From Lentilactobacillus laojiaonis (GTDB lineage: Bacteria > Bacillota > Bacilli > Lactobacillales > Lactobacillaceae), in assembly GCF_020616595.1 (NCBI RefSeq), contig NZ_CP085278.1:124001-188000 (forward strand): a stretch of 64,000 bases of DNA. The letters are read 5' to 3'. Under the pieces are notes generated by a model that ran no database searches, was not told where the DNA came from, and saw only the letters and a list, made by a program, of their open reading frames with translations. Positions 51,673 to 60,320 of the stretch are shown piece after piece; positions within the stretch are counted from its first letter, which is position 1, and every line of letters starts with the position of its first letter. The translations under genes and the position numbers were made by a program.

Positions 51673-52827
51673 ATGCATTATTTCGGCATTATTGTGTTGA
51701 TTTTATTAAGCACCTTATTGGCTTCGGCGATAAGTATACGGTTAGGAATGCCCGGGGTGGTGGGGCAATTAATTGCCGGAATTATCTTGGGACCAGGCAT
51801 ACTTAACTTAGTTCAAGAAACTAGCTTAGTTAAGGTGGGTGCAGAAATTGGTGTAGTTTTGCTAATGTTCATTGCTGGAATGGAGAGCGACTTAGAGTTA
51901 CTCAAGAAGTATTTTAAACCCGCTTTAAGTGTGGCTATCTTTGGGGTAGTTGCTCCAATGATTTGTTTTTATATTTTAGGATCTATTTTAAAAATGAATT
52001 TTGAACACGCTATTTTCTTAGGAATTATCTTTTCGGCTACCTCGGTCTCGATTAGTGTAGAGGTACTTAGAGAATTTAAGAAATTAGATTCGGTAGAAGG
52101 AACGGTAATTTTAGGAGCGGCAGTAGTTGATGATATCATTGCTGTAATTTTGCTAAGTGTATTTGTCAGTTCATTTGGAGTTGGTCAATCCCAAGGAAAT
52201 ATCTGGTTGAATTTAGCCATGCAAGTGGCGTACTTTATCCTAGTTTATGGATTAATAACCTGGTTAGCACCAAGGTTATTAAATGTGGCTAATCGCTTAC
52301 CAATCAATGGCTCTGCTACAATGGTTTCTTTAGGTTTATGCTTTGGCATGGCTTGGTTAGCAGAATCTATTGGTTTAAGTGACGTAGTCGGGGCCTTCTT
52401 TGCTGGAGTTGCCATTTCTCAAACCAAATATTTAAAAGAAGTGGTTAAAGATGTCAATCCCATTGGCTATGCTTTCTTTATCCCGATCTTTTTTGTAAGT
52501 ATTGGATTGAGTATGCGGTTTGACCATATTATGAACAGTCTAGGATTAATTGTAGGAATGTTTATTTTAGCAGTTTTAACTAAATGGTTAGGCGGTGCGT
52601 TAGGTGCCAAATTGACTAAAATTAATTGGTTGAGTTCTAATGTGATCGGTGGCGGCATGATTTCTAGAGGCGAGATGGCTTTAATTGTAGCTCAAATTGG
52701 TTTTAGTTCACATTTATTACTAGCTAATTTGTATTCTGAAGTGATTATCGTAATAGTTTTAACTACTATTTTTGCACCACTATTTTTAAAATATTTAATT
52801 CCAAAATTAGATCAAAGGAGTGAGTGA
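51673..52827 (+). CDS. CPA2-type cation:proton antiporter
   Basis: A 384-residue membrane protein with about 12 hydrophobic segments. The start ISIRLGMPGVVGQLIAGIILGPG, GVVLLMFIAGMESD, FSATSVSISVEVL and GAAVVDDIIAVILL follow the KefB/NapA group; VVDD carries the transport aspartates. It exchanges Na+ or K+ for H+ at the cell membrane; the ion is not visible. There is no C-terminal TrkA domain. AAGGAG precedes the ATG. A Nudix gene follows with one base between them. Confidence 0.88.
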   Translation: MHYFGIIVLILLSTLLASAISIRLGMPGVVGQLIAGIILGPGILNLVQETSLVKVGAEIGVVLLMFIAGMESDLELLKKYFKPALSVAIFGVVAPMICFYILGSILKMNFEHAIFLGIIFSATSVSISVEVLREFKKLDSVEGTVILGAAVVDDIIAVILLSVFVSSFGVGQSQGNIWLNLAMQVAYFILVYGLITWLAPRLLNVANRLPINGSATMVSLGLCFGMAWLAESIGLSDVVGAFFAGVAISQTKYLKEVVKDVNPIGYAFFIPIFFVSIGLSMRFDHIMNSLGLIVGMFILAVLTKWLGGALGAKLTKINWLSSNVIGGGMISRGEMALIVAQIGFSSHLLLANLYSEVIIVIVLTTIFAPLFLKYLIPKLDQRSE

Positions 52828-52828
52828 T

Positions 52829-53269
52829 TTGATTACTGAATACGCAAGTGGAGCAGTCGTTTATCAAATTAAGGATAATGAAATTTTATATTTGTTATTA
52901 CAAAGTGCTACCTCAGATTTTTGGGGAATTCCTAAAGGCCATGTTGAGGCTGGTGAAGATTTAGTAGCAACTGCAATTCGTGAGATTAAAGAAGAAACTG
53001 GTATTGATGCTCAAATCGACGAGGGTTTTCAAGAAAAAGTGGAATATGATATGAAAAATGGACATCATAAAGACGTAACTTTTTTTGTTAGCCAGGTATC
53101 TAACGAGGCAACTGTTAAACGCCAGGTAGCCGAAATTAAAGCCGATGGTTGGTTTACTTTTGTGGATGCTAAGGAACGGTTAACGTATGATAATTTAAAA
53201 GATATTTTAATTGATGCCAACCGTTATATAAATCAAAAAGAACATTTAGGTGGGCATGTTAGTGACTAA
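52829..53269 (+). CDS. Nudix hydrolase (Ap4A-pyrophosphatase type)
   Basis: A 146-residue Nudix enzyme starting ITEYASGAVVYQI. The Nudix box is complete (G-x5-E-x7-REIKEETGI, with KGHVEAGEDL before it). The GIPKGHVEAGE stretch resembles dinucleoside polyphosphate hydrolases. Start is TTG at 52829, with AAAGGAG 8 bases upstream; a GTG at 52820 overlaps that site. It begins one base after the antiporter stop and overlaps the kinase-like gene at its end. Confidence 0.88.
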   Translation: MITEYASGAVVYQIKDNEILYLLLQSATSDFWGIPKGHVEAGEDLVATAIREIKEETGIDAQIDEGFQEKVEYDMKNGHHKDVTFFVSQVSNEATVKRQVAEIKADGWFTFVDAKERLTYDNLKDILIDANRYINQKEHLGGHVSD

Positions 53270-53828
53270 AAATAAAGTTTTTGTGATTACCGGAGCAGCG
53301 GGTAGTGGTAAAACTACCGTTAGTAATTATTTGGTTGATAAATACCATATGGAAAAAGTAATTACGCATACTACTAGAAAACCACGGGAACAGGAAAAAG
53401 ATAATATCGATTATTATTTTGAAACTCTGGATTCATTTAAGGAAAACCACTATCTAGAATTTGTAGAGTATGCGGGCAACTATTATGGATCATCTTTTGA
53501 GGGCTTAACACGAGCTTTTGAAAAGTCTCCGTTAGCAACTATAGTTTTAGACACTAATGGTGCCATTACTTATAAAAATCAATTAAAAGATGAGGCAGTC
53601 ATCATCTTTTTAGAGGTTGATGATGCTCAAATTCTTTATCAACGAATGCTGGATCGTGGAGATCAGCAGGCCAACATAGATAGCCGTATCAACAGTTTGG
53701 AATACATTAGAGATTTAAAGCTGCCAGATGAATTAGTTGGTCAAGCTTACGTAGTTAAAAATAATAATTGGCAAATGACTCAACAAGAAATTGATCAGAT
53801 CGTTCAAGATAACCTAAAAATGGACTAA
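53262..53828 (+). CDS. Guanylate kinase-like P-loop protein
   Basis: A 188-residue protein with P-loop GAAGSGKTT, THTTRKPREQEKDNIDYYF (the guanylate-binding signature) and EFVEYAGNYYG, as in Gmk, which phosphorylates GMP. It is probably not the housekeeping copy: the lid and C-terminal parts are shorter and diverged. GTG at 53262 has AGGTGG 8 bases upstream; an earlier ATG at 53256 is too close to it. It overlaps the Nudix gene by 8 bases, so the two nucleotide-related products are made together. Confidence 0.8.
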   Translation: MTKNKVFVITGAAGSGKTTVSNYLVDKYHMEKVITHTTRKPREQEKDNIDYYFETLDSFKENHYLEFVEYAGNYYGSSFEGLTRAFEKSPLATIVLDTNGAITYKNQLKDEAVIIFLEVDDAQILYQRMLDRGDQQANIDSRINSLEYIRDLKLPDELVGQAYVVKNNNWQMTQQEIDQIVQDNLKMD

Positions 53829-53854
53829 ATCATTAGATTTAGTCCATTTTTAGG
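53813..53854 (+). terminator. Long rho-independent terminator after the antiporter operon
   Basis: Perfect 19-base arms around ATTA. The promoter of the Fur-family gene starts only a few bases downstream. Confidence 0.87.
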
Positions 53855-53857
53855 TTG

Positions 53858-53886
53858 TTGAGAAGTTTAATTAATTATGCTATTAT
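53858..53886 (+). promoter_or_regulatory. Predicted promoter of the Fur-family gene
   Basis: TTGAGA (53858-53863) and TATTAT (53881-53886), 17-base spacer, with a TG one base before the -10 (extended -10). The start point would fall at about 53893, inside the Zur-like box. Confidence 0.65.
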
Positions 53887-53891
53887 TTTCT

Positions 53892-53912
53892 AAATTGTAA
53901 TTATTACTTTTA
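53892..53912. promoter_or_regulatory. Zur-like box (GTAATTATTAC core)
   Basis: AAATTGTAATTATTACTTTTA with core GTAAT-T-ATTAC matches the Zur operator pattern (GTAATNATTAC) known in Firmicutes. It overlaps the expected transcription start of the Fur-family gene, so self-repression is likely. Confidence 0.6.
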
Positions 53913-53924
53913 CGAGGTGGATGC

Positions 53925-54365
53925 ATGCCAACATTAATTGATGAAGCAACTAAAATTTTACGAGATAACAAATTAAAAATAACTAAGCAACGTAAAGCTA
54001 TGTTAGATTACTTAGCTAATAATGCCAAACATTGTTATGTTGATGTAACTAAAATAGATGAATACATGCGCAAAACTTTTCCTAGAATGAGTCATAATAC
54101 GATATATCGTAATATTGATGAATTTACTCAATTGGGACTAGTTGAACGCCAGGCACAAGGCGACCAAGCGGCGGTCTGTTTTCAATGTGATTTTAAAAAT
54201 GAACACCACCATCACTTTGTTTGTAACCAGTGTGGGAAGGTAATTGAGTTAGAGAATTGTCCGATTGATCCTAAGATTATGGCGCAATTAGGTGGTTGTC
54301 AAATTAGTGGCCATTTATTCCAAATTTATGGAGAATGTGCTGATTGTGTTAATTCGTCAATTTAA
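53925..54365 (+). CDS. Fur-family regulator, probably Zur
   Basis: A 146-residue metal-dependent repressor: N-terminal winged helix (KITKQRKAMLDYL ... MSHNTIYRNIDEF), the metal region HHHHF and two structural zinc pairs CNQC and CADC. Which metal it senses is not fixed by sequence alone; the Zur-type box at its own promoter points to zinc rather than iron or peroxide. GAGGTGG precedes the ATG by 4-5 bases. Its terminator is not obvious. Confidence 0.85.
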   Translation: MPTLIDEATKILRDNKLKITKQRKAMLDYLANNAKHCYVDVTKIDEYMRKTFPRMSHNTIYRNIDEFTQLGLVERQAQGDQAAVCFQCDFKNEHHHHFVCNQCGKVIELENCPIDPKIMAQLGGCQISGHLFQIYGECADCVNSSI

Positions 54366-54450
54366 TGAATTGTTAATAAAAAGTTTACACTTTGTTGACA
54401 ATTATATGCGATAATCTCTTGAAACATGAGAAAGGAAGTAATTAATTTAT

Positions 54451-55059
54451 ATGGATAATCGAATTCCTCCATTGGTAACTCCGTTTGCCATTTTATCAAT
54501 TTCTTTGGCATTAGGAACAACTAATGTGGTTGTTAACCATGTTAGTGGTACTAACGAAGGAACGCCTAAAGCAACACAAACCGTTAGTCAAAAGCAATTA
54601 ACTAGTGCAGTTTTAGGTAAAAAGTCAACTTCTAAAGTTACTTCAGAAGACCAAAAAGATACCAAAGAAGATACTCAAAAGAATTCAAATGATAAGCAGA
54701 CAGTTGATGATTCTAAAGATGAATCAGAAAAAAGCTCTCAAGATAACACTGAGGTAGATTCTGGAGAAACTAGTGATTCTAGTGTAGATAATTCTAGTTC
54801 ACAAGATAGTAATGCAACTAATTCTAATAGTAGTAATTCAACTGGAACAAATAATGCAGTTGATAATTCGGATACTAGCAATTCAACTAGTAATGATTCA
54901 AGTAGTGATACAACTGGTACTGGGACTCAAACTAATCCTAATAGTGCTAATAAAGCAACTAACTCGACTAGTAATTATGCTGGAAAAACAGCTACAAGTG
55001 CTAATACTACTGGATCGGATACTAGTAATGCTACCAATGAAGTGGGGGATGATAACTAA
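54451..55059 (+). CDS. Ser/Asn/Thr-rich surface or secreted protein
   Basis: A 202-residue protein with one N-terminal hydrophobic segment (about residues 8-28) followed by a low-complexity chain of Ser, Asn, Thr and Asp with no cysteine and no LPXTG motif. It should be exported and either released or membrane-anchored. The repeated codons suggest a flexible or glycosylated stalk. It overlaps the next gene by one base (TAATG), so the two are made together. I know no named family. Confidence 0.65.
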   Translation: MDNRIPPLVTPFAILSISLALGTTNVVVNHVSGTNEGTPKATQTVSQKQLTSAVLGKKSTSKVTSEDQKDTKEDTQKNSNDKQTVDDSKDESEKSSQDNTEVDSGETSDSSVDNSSSQDSNATNSNSSNSTGTNNAVDNSDTSNSTSNDSSSDTTGTGTQTNPNSANKATNSTSNYAGKTATSANTTGSDTSNATNEVGDDN

Positions 55060-55877
55060 TGTTTAGTTTCTTAGATATGGTCAACCACTACTTAGGATAT
55101 TTTAATATCAGTACCACCCTCAAAAGTCGAATATATACGATTTTGGGGATGTTAGGTGATGGATATTTATTTTATGTAGGGATAAGATTACTAAAAAATC
55201 AATATTACTCAAGGGGCTCCTTAGTTTTACTGGTAGCGGTAATTTTACTATACTTAACCATTTGTAATTTATTTTATTATTTTACAAAAGTTCAATTTAA
55301 ATTAGATGCCTCACCGGTTATTGCCAAGTTACTTCATTTACATCCTAAACCTACTGCCGATAATTCAAAAGCAGTACCAACTAATTTAAATCAATCTATA
55401 CCAAGTAATGGATTTTTTGATACGCATCATATTTTACCGGCTAAAGTAAAAATGGATCTCATGCAGCAAGAGAATTTAAATAGTTTGGTTATTGATTTAG
55501 AACGCAGTGGTTTATTAAGACATGATTACCAAGGATTAGATGATAAAGAGATTCAGAATACTTTACAAAATGGAAGTGCGACTGAATTTTATGCCATTGG
55601 TAAGGGGGTCATGATTCCCTGTTTTGAAATGCGAACCCAAGATCACCAACTAGTAATTTATGGTGGAATGAACCAAGCTAATTTATTGCCAATTGGCAAT
55701 ATTCAACAAGTTGGGCTACAATATATAAATACGATGGATTTGACTAAAATTAAATTATACTTAGCTTCTGTAGAAGTAGTCGGAGGTTCCTATAAGAGCC
55801 TAGGACGAAGCAATTTAACAGAACATACTAAAGATTATCAAATACGAACTCGTGTAGCCTATGAAGTAAAAGACTAA
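55059..55877 (+). CDS. DUF6681-like membrane protein
   Basis: A 272-residue protein with two hydrophobic segments (about residues 23-46 and 50-73) and a cytosolic or external domain after residue 80. The start SFLDMVNHYLGYFNISTTLKSRIYTILGMLGDGYLFYVGIRL matches my memory of the DUF6681 family of lactobacilli, whose role is unknown. It is coupled to the Ser/Asn-rich protein upstream and ends at its own terminator. Confidence 0.65.
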   Translation: MFSFLDMVNHYLGYFNISTTLKSRIYTILGMLGDGYLFYVGIRLLKNQYYSRGSLVLLVAVILLYLTICNLFYYFTKVQFKLDASPVIAKLLHLHPKPTADNSKAVPTNLNQSIPSNGFFDTHHILPAKVKMDLMQQENLNSLVIDLERSGLLRHDYQGLDDKEIQNTLQNGSATEFYAIGKGVMIPCFEMRTQDHQLVIYGGMNQANLLPIGNIQQVGLQYINTMDLTKIKLYLASVEVVGGSYKSLGRSNLTEHTKDYQIRTRVAYEVKD

Positions 55878-55903
55878 AACCAGCAATGGTTTTAGCCTTT
55901 TTT
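55874..55903 (+). terminator. Rho-independent terminator after the DUF6681-like gene
   Basis: Eight-base arms (CTAAAACC/GGTTTTAG) with a six-base loop and six T residues after it. Confidence 0.8.
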
Positions 55904-55909
55904 CGTGTA

Positions 55910-55927
55910 TTGTACAATATTATACAA
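55910..55927. promoter_or_regulatory. Near-palindrome upstream of the glutamine-type transporter
   Basis: TTGTACAATATTATACAA is a palindrome except for one base pair. It overlaps a candidate -35 TTGTAC of a promoter with -10 TATAAA at 55934-55939 (18-base spacer). Could be an operator. Confidence 0.35.
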
Positions 55928-55992
55928 ACTTATTATAAATTATGGTCTATAATTAAATTAACTGTATTAGTTACTTTGGAGGATAAAAAGTT

Positions 55993-56736
55993 ATGCCGAT
56001 GATTGAATTTAAAAATGTACAAAAATACTATAATAACTTTCACGCATTAAAAGATATTAATTTAACAATTAATGATGGAGAAACGGTGGTGCTAATTGGC
56101 CCATCTGGATCCGGTAAATCAACTTTAATTCGAACTATTAACGGATTAGAAGATATTCAATCTGGTCAACTAATTGTAAACGGATATGATTTATTAGATA
56201 AAAAAACCGATATTAATAAAATTAGAAAAGATGTTGGGATGGTTTTTCAACATTTTAACTTATACGCTAACAAAACCATTTTGGAAAATATTATGTTAGC
56301 TCCTAAAATTGTATTACATAGAGAAGATGAAGAAAATAAACGAATTGCCATGGAACTTCTAGAAAAGGTCGGCTTAGCTAGCCAGGCTAATAAATATCCT
56401 AGCCAACTTTCGGGGGGGCAACAACAACGAATCGCCATCGCAAGATCATTGGCAATGAAGCCTAAATGCCTACTATTTGATGAACCTACCAGTGCTTTAG
56501 ATCCCGAAATGATTGGGGATGTTTTAAAAGTAATGAAAGAAATTGCAGAAGATTCTAGCATGACTATGGTAGTGGTAACTCATGAAATGGGCTTTGCTAG
56601 AGAAGTTGCTAATCGTGTAGTATTTATGGATCAAGGAACCATTTTAGAAGACGATTCTACGGAAGCTTTCTTTAAGCACCCTAAAAACGAACGGGCAAGT
56701 CAATTTTTAAATAAAATTATTAGTCATGAAGATTAG
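55993..56736 (+). CDS. glnQ: Glutamine-type amino-acid ABC transporter ATPase
   Basis: Cytosolic ATPase of 247 residues with Walker [10 protein letters not shown] (about residue 38), signature [14 protein letters not shown] and Walker [13 protein letters not shown]. It drives uptake of a polar amino acid, with glutamine the usual substrate for this type. GGAGG precedes the ATG by about 10 bases. It is the first gene of a four-gene operon (ATPase, binding protein, two permeases). Confidence 0.92.
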   Translation: MPMIEFKNVQKYYNNFHALKDINLTINDGETVVLIGPSGSGKSTLIRTINGLEDIQSGQLIVNGYDLLDKKTDINKIRKDVGMVFQHFNLYANKTILENIMLAPKIVLHREDEENKRIAMELLEKVGLASQANKYPSQLSGGQQQRIAIARSLAMKPKCLLFDEPTSALDPEMIGDVLKVMKEIAEDSSMTMVVVTHEMGFAREVANRVVFMDQGTILEDDSTEAFFKHPKNERASQFLNKIISHED

Positions 56737-56754
56737 TAATTGGGAGACAGTCAG

Positions 56755-57588
56755 ATGAAAAAAACAATTTTTCGATTAGGAACGGCCCTGGCCATTTTAT
56801 TTGCTTTGGTAACTTTAAGCGGATGTAAAGATGAATCCCTGGCCGATAAAAATATTTTAAAAAATGATCAAACAACAAAAACCATTACTTGGGGAGTTAA
56901 AGCTGATACGCGTTTATTTGGTTTGATGGATGTAAAAGATAACCAAATTAAGGGGTTTGAAATTGATTTGGCTAAAGCCCTTACTAAAAAAATGGTGGGT
57001 AATAAAGGACAGGCTAAATTTATTCAAGTAACTTCACAGACTAGAATTCCATTGTTAGCTAACGGAAATATTGATGCAGTGATTGCTACTATGACTATGA
57101 CGCCCCAAAGAAAGCGCCAAGTAGCCTTTACGAATCCATATTTTAGTGCTGGACAATCTTTGTTAGTCAAAAGCGATAGTAAAATTAAAAATATTCAAGA
57201 TCTTAATTATTCTGGAGCAGTTGTATTAGGGGTAGTGGGCACTAACTCAGTGCAAAATGTTAAAAAGTATGCGTCCAAGGCTAAAGTTTTACAATTGTCT
57301 GATTATTCGCAAGCCTTTACGGCCTTAAAATCTGGTCAAGGCCAAGCTTTAACGACCGATAATGGGATCTTATATGGAATGGTTTCTCAAAATCCGGGTT
57401 ATTCAGTAGTGGGTGGTAATTTTACCAATGATGCTTATGGAATTGCGGTAAGTAAGCAACAACAACCAATGAAGCGGGCAATCAATCAGGCCTTAAAAGA
57501 ACTTAAGCAATCTGGAGAATACAATCGAATTTTACATAAATGGTTTGGCAGCATTCCCGGATTCAATTATAAGGAGGCTGAAAAATGA
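56755..57588 (+). CDS. glnH: Amino-acid ABC transporter binding lipoprotein
   Basis: A 277-residue substrate-binding lipoprotein: signal core then lipobox LSGC near residue 20. The mature part follows the polar amino-acid binding family (FEIDLAKALTKKM, NGNIDAVIATMTMTPQRKRQVAFTNPYF). The ATG at 56755 has GGGAG 8 bases upstream; the TTG at 56740 would add five residues and overlaps that site. Stop overlaps the first permease start. Confidence 0.9.
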   Translation: MKKTIFRLGTALAILFALVTLSGCKDESLADKNILKNDQTTKTITWGVKADTRLFGLMDVKDNQIKGFEIDLAKALTKKMVGNKGQAKFIQVTSQTRIPLLANGNIDAVIATMTMTPQRKRQVAFTNPYFSAGQSLLVKSDSKIKNIQDLNYSGAVVLGVVGTNSVQNVKKYASKAKVLQLSDYSQAFTALKSGQGQALTTDNGILYGMVSQNPGYSVVGGNFTNDAYGIAVSKQQQPMKRAINQALKELKQSGEYNRILHKWFGSIPGFNYKEAEK

Positions 57589-58223
57589 TTGAGATATTCC
57601 AAAATTATGGCAGTGATTTGTTATATGGATTTGGGCAAACAATTTTATGTAGTGTAATTGCACTATTTTTTGCCTTAATTCTGGGTTCAATTTTTGCCAT
57701 TTTAGAAGTTATGCCTAATAAATTACTACAAAAAATTAGTAAAATTTATATTGAAATCTTTAGAAATATTCCTTTGTTAGTAATTACCATGATATTTTAT
57801 GTGGTAGTACCAATGTACTTTGTTAAGATTAGTGGCTTTGTCGCCGGTACAATTGGATTAACGCTATATTCTTCAGCTTTTATTGCAGAAACTGTGCGAG
57901 CAGGAATTTTATCAGTTGATAAGGGACAAATGGAAGGCGCCTTATCTAATGGATTAACATTTAAACAATCTATGCGATACATTGTGTTGCCACAAGCTTT
58001 TAAATATGTAATTCCACCGTTAGGTAATCAATTTGTTAACTTAATTAAAAACTCATCAATTTTAGCGTTTGTTGCTGGATTTGATTTAATGTATGAAGGT
58101 AATGTAATTGCAGCTGATTCACTTAAAAGTATTAGTACTTATATGTGTATTGGTGTTTTATATTTAATCATAACTTTGCCACTTAGTTATTATATGCAAC
58201 ACTTAGAACGCAAACTTTCTTAG
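57585..58223 (+). CDS. Amino-acid ABC transporter permease (first)
   Basis: A 212-residue permease with about five hydrophobic segments and the coupling loop GQMEGALSNGLTFKQSMRYIVLPQAFK. It overlaps the binding-protein gene by 4 bases. It forms a heterodimer with the permease at 58235. The GlnM/GlnP naming cannot be settled from the sequence. Confidence 0.92.
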   Translation: MIEIFQNYGSDLLYGFGQTILCSVIALFFALILGSIFAILEVMPNKLLQKISKIYIEIFRNIPLLVITMIFYVVVPMYFVKISGFVAGTIGLTLYSSAFIAETVRAGILSVDKGQMEGALSNGLTFKQSMRYIVLPQAFKYVIPPLGNQFVNLIKNSSILAFVAGFDLMYEGNVIAADSLKSISTYMCIGVLYLIITLPLSYYMQHLERKLS

Positions 58224-58234
58224 GAGGAAATCTC

Positions 58235-58903
58235 ATGCATAATTTTTTAGCGGCTTATTCATGGATTAATATTCGTTTTCTCCTAATTGGGTTAGGAGTA
58301 ACGATTTTTGTTTCAATTATTTCGATATTTTTTAGTTCGATTATTGGGACAGTTTTAGGGATTATTCGTTACCGAAAAATAAAATTTGTATCCCTAATTG
58401 TGGGATTCATTATTGATATTATTCGCAACGTTCCTTTGATCTTAGTCATCTTTTTTACTTATTTTGGGTTACCGGAAATTGGTATTAAAACCAATCCACT
58501 TTGGGCCTCAATTTTGGCCCTAATTATTTTTGAATCAATGATGATTGCGGAAATAATGCGAGCAGGCATTCTTTCAATCCCTAAGGGACAAACCGAAGGG
58601 GCGATCGCTAATGGTTTAACTTATGGACAAACTTTACGTCACGTAGTTTTACCACAAGCCATTAAAAATATGGTCCCGGCTTTAGTTAGCCAATTCATTT
58701 CTTTGGTTAAAGATACATCGTTAGCTACAATTATTGTTTTACCAGAATTAACCAACCATGCTCAAATTATTTATGGTCAAAATACTAATTATACGATTCC
58801 GATGTTTTTAGCCTTAGCAGTAATGTACTTTATAATTTGCTATTCAATTTCTAAGGTTGCTAATTATTATGAGCAACGAGTTGAAAAACGCTTAGCAAAA
58901 TAA
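58235..58903 (+). CDS. Amino-acid ABC transporter permease (second)
   Basis: A 222-residue permease, homologous to the upstream one, with five or six hydrophobic segments and coupling loop GQTEGAIANGLTYGQTLRHVVLPQAIK. GAGGAAA site lies about 6 bases before the ATG. It is the last gene of the transporter operon and ends at a terminator shared with hflX. Confidence 0.92.
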   Translation: MHNFLAAYSWINIRFLLIGLGVTIFVSIISIFFSSIIGTVLGIIRYRKIKFVSLIVGFIIDIIRNVPLILVIFFTYFGLPEIGIKTNPLWASILALIIFESMMIAEIMRAGILSIPKGQTEGAIANGLTYGQTLRHVVLPQAIKNMVPALVSQFISLVKDTSLATIIVLPELTNHAQIIYGQNTNYTIPMFLALAVMYFIICYSISKVANYYEQRVEKRLAK

Positions 58904-58938
58904 AAAATCACCTTACCAAAATGGTAAGGTGATTTTTT
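58902..58938. terminator. Bidirectional terminator between the amino-acid transporter and hflX
   Basis: Seventeen-base arms around AAA, with A and T runs on each side, between convergent genes. Confidence 0.88.
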
Positions 58939-58942
58939 ATTA

Positions 58943-60226
58943 TTATTCACTAACTTGGTAATCAATAAAGCGATCAGCATCGACGTTCGTTACTTCAGCT
59001 TCAATTAAGGTACCGGCATCAGTGTAGTCAGTAGAAATTACGTGAGTATTGTCATTTAAATAAGCTACAATATTACCTTTATCAAATGGAATTAATAATT
59101 TAACTACTTGGTAGTTATCAAAAATTTCATCCTTAATCATAGCCGTTAGATCATCTAAGGATTCGGAATTCAAGGCCGACATGATTAGGTCATTACCTTC
59201 TCTAGTAGGATAAGGTTGATTATCTAACTTATCAGCTTTGTTAAAAGCAATAATCATAGGGATGTTAGTAACACCAATCTCTTTTAGCGTTTCTTCGGTG
59301 GTTTGCATCATTAACTTATAATCCGGATCAGAGTAGTCAACTACTTGAATGAGTAAATCAGCATTAGCTGCTTCAGCTAAGGTTGATTTAAAGGCTTCGA
59401 CTAGGTTGTGAGGCAATTGACTAACGAAACCAACTGTATCACTAAGTAAAAATTTCTTTTGATCAGGTAAAGTCAATTGGCGAACAGAAGTATCTAAAGT
59501 GGCAAAGAGCATATCTTTAACCATTACTTGTTTTTCTTCATGCATGCCAAACTTTTGAATCATACCGTTCATCACCGTAGATTTACCGGCATTAGTATAA
59601 CCAACAAGTGCAACGGTAGGAATATCATTTTTATCACGTTGTTTACGTTTAGTATCGTTGGCTTTTTGTGCTTCTTTTAATTCGCCTTTAACATGATCAA
59701 TTTTATTTTGTAGAGTTCGTCGGTTTAATTCTAATTGAGATTCACCAGAACCACGGTTAGTAAAACCACCACCAGCACTGGTACCAGTTTGTTGGTCTAA
59801 TCGTTGACTAGCACTAGTATGCAATCTAGGTAATTGGTATTTTAATTTAGCCAGCTCAACTTGTAACTTGGCTTCTTTAGATTGAGCCCGATTGGCAAAA
59901 ATTTCCAGAATTAATCCTGTACGGTCAATGATTCGAGCATTAATATTTTTTTCAATATTTCGAATCTGACTAGGTGATAATTCATCGTTAGCGATTACGG
60001 TATCCACGCCGAGATCTTGAACAGTTTGACCCAATAGCTCAATTTTACCCTTACCAAAGTAGGTTGCTGGATCGGGACGATCTAATTTTTGGGTAATGGT
60101 CTCAATAGAATCCATATTATTAGCTAAGACTAAATTATTTAGTTCTTCCATGGAATAATCAAAATTGGTATCACCACGATCTAATCCAATGGTGATGACA
60201 GATGTTTTAGTTTCTTCTTGGGGCAT
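58943..60226 (-). CDS. hflX: GTPase HflX
   Basis: Ribosome-associated GTPase, 427 residues. N-terminal nucleotide-binding and helical domains (TYFGKGKIELL, then a GGGFTNRGSGESQLE linker) precede the G domain: G1 GYTNAGKST near residue 215, G3 DTVGF, G4 NKAD. It rescues or splits stalled ribosomes. The SD GGAGG sits about 6 bases before the ATG. It ends at the terminator shared with the transporter operon. Confidence 0.94.
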   Translation of the reverse strand: MPQEETKTSVITIGLDRGDTNFDYSMEELNNLVLANNMDSIETITQKLDRPDPATYFGKGKIELLGQTVQDLGVDTVIANDELSPSQIRNIEKNINARIIDRTGLILEIFANRAQSKEAKLQVELAKLKYQLPRLHTSASQRLDQQTGTSAGGGFTNRGSGESQLELNRRTLQNKIDHVKGELKEAQKANDTKRKQRDKNDIPTVALVGYTNAGKSTVMNGMIQKFGMHEEKQVMVKDMLFATLDTSVRQLTLPDQKKFLLSDTVGFVSQLPHNLVEAFKSTLAEAANADLLIQVVDYSDPDYKLMMQTTEETLKEIGVTNIPMIIAFNKADKLDNQPYPTREGNDLIMSALNSESLDDLTAMIKDEIFDNYQVVKLLIPFDKGNIVAYLNDNTHVISTDYTDAGTLIEAEVTNVDADRFIDYQVSE

Positions 60227-60287
60227 TTTAAACGCCTCCTAGTTCTTAAGTTTACGAATTAATTGTAACGTAAATTAGCATTAGATA

Positions 60288-60320
60288 AAATAAAAAGACC
60301 TAAAATAGGTCTTTTTATTT
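60288..60320. terminator. Rho-independent terminator after the phosphatase gene
   Basis: Fifteen-base arms (AAATAAAAAGACCTA and complement) around AAA. It ends the minus-strand phosphatase transcript just upstream of hflX. Confidence 0.87.

Noticed and set aside
54812-55066. Second frame in the Ser/Asn-rich gene giving an Ile/Leu-rich product
   Set aside because: It is a frame shadow of low-complexity codons (the AAT/AGT repeats shifted by one base), not a gene.
56247-56561. Minus-strand open frame over the glnQ-like gene
   Set aside because: A shadow of the ATPase signature region; no SD site and no independent support.
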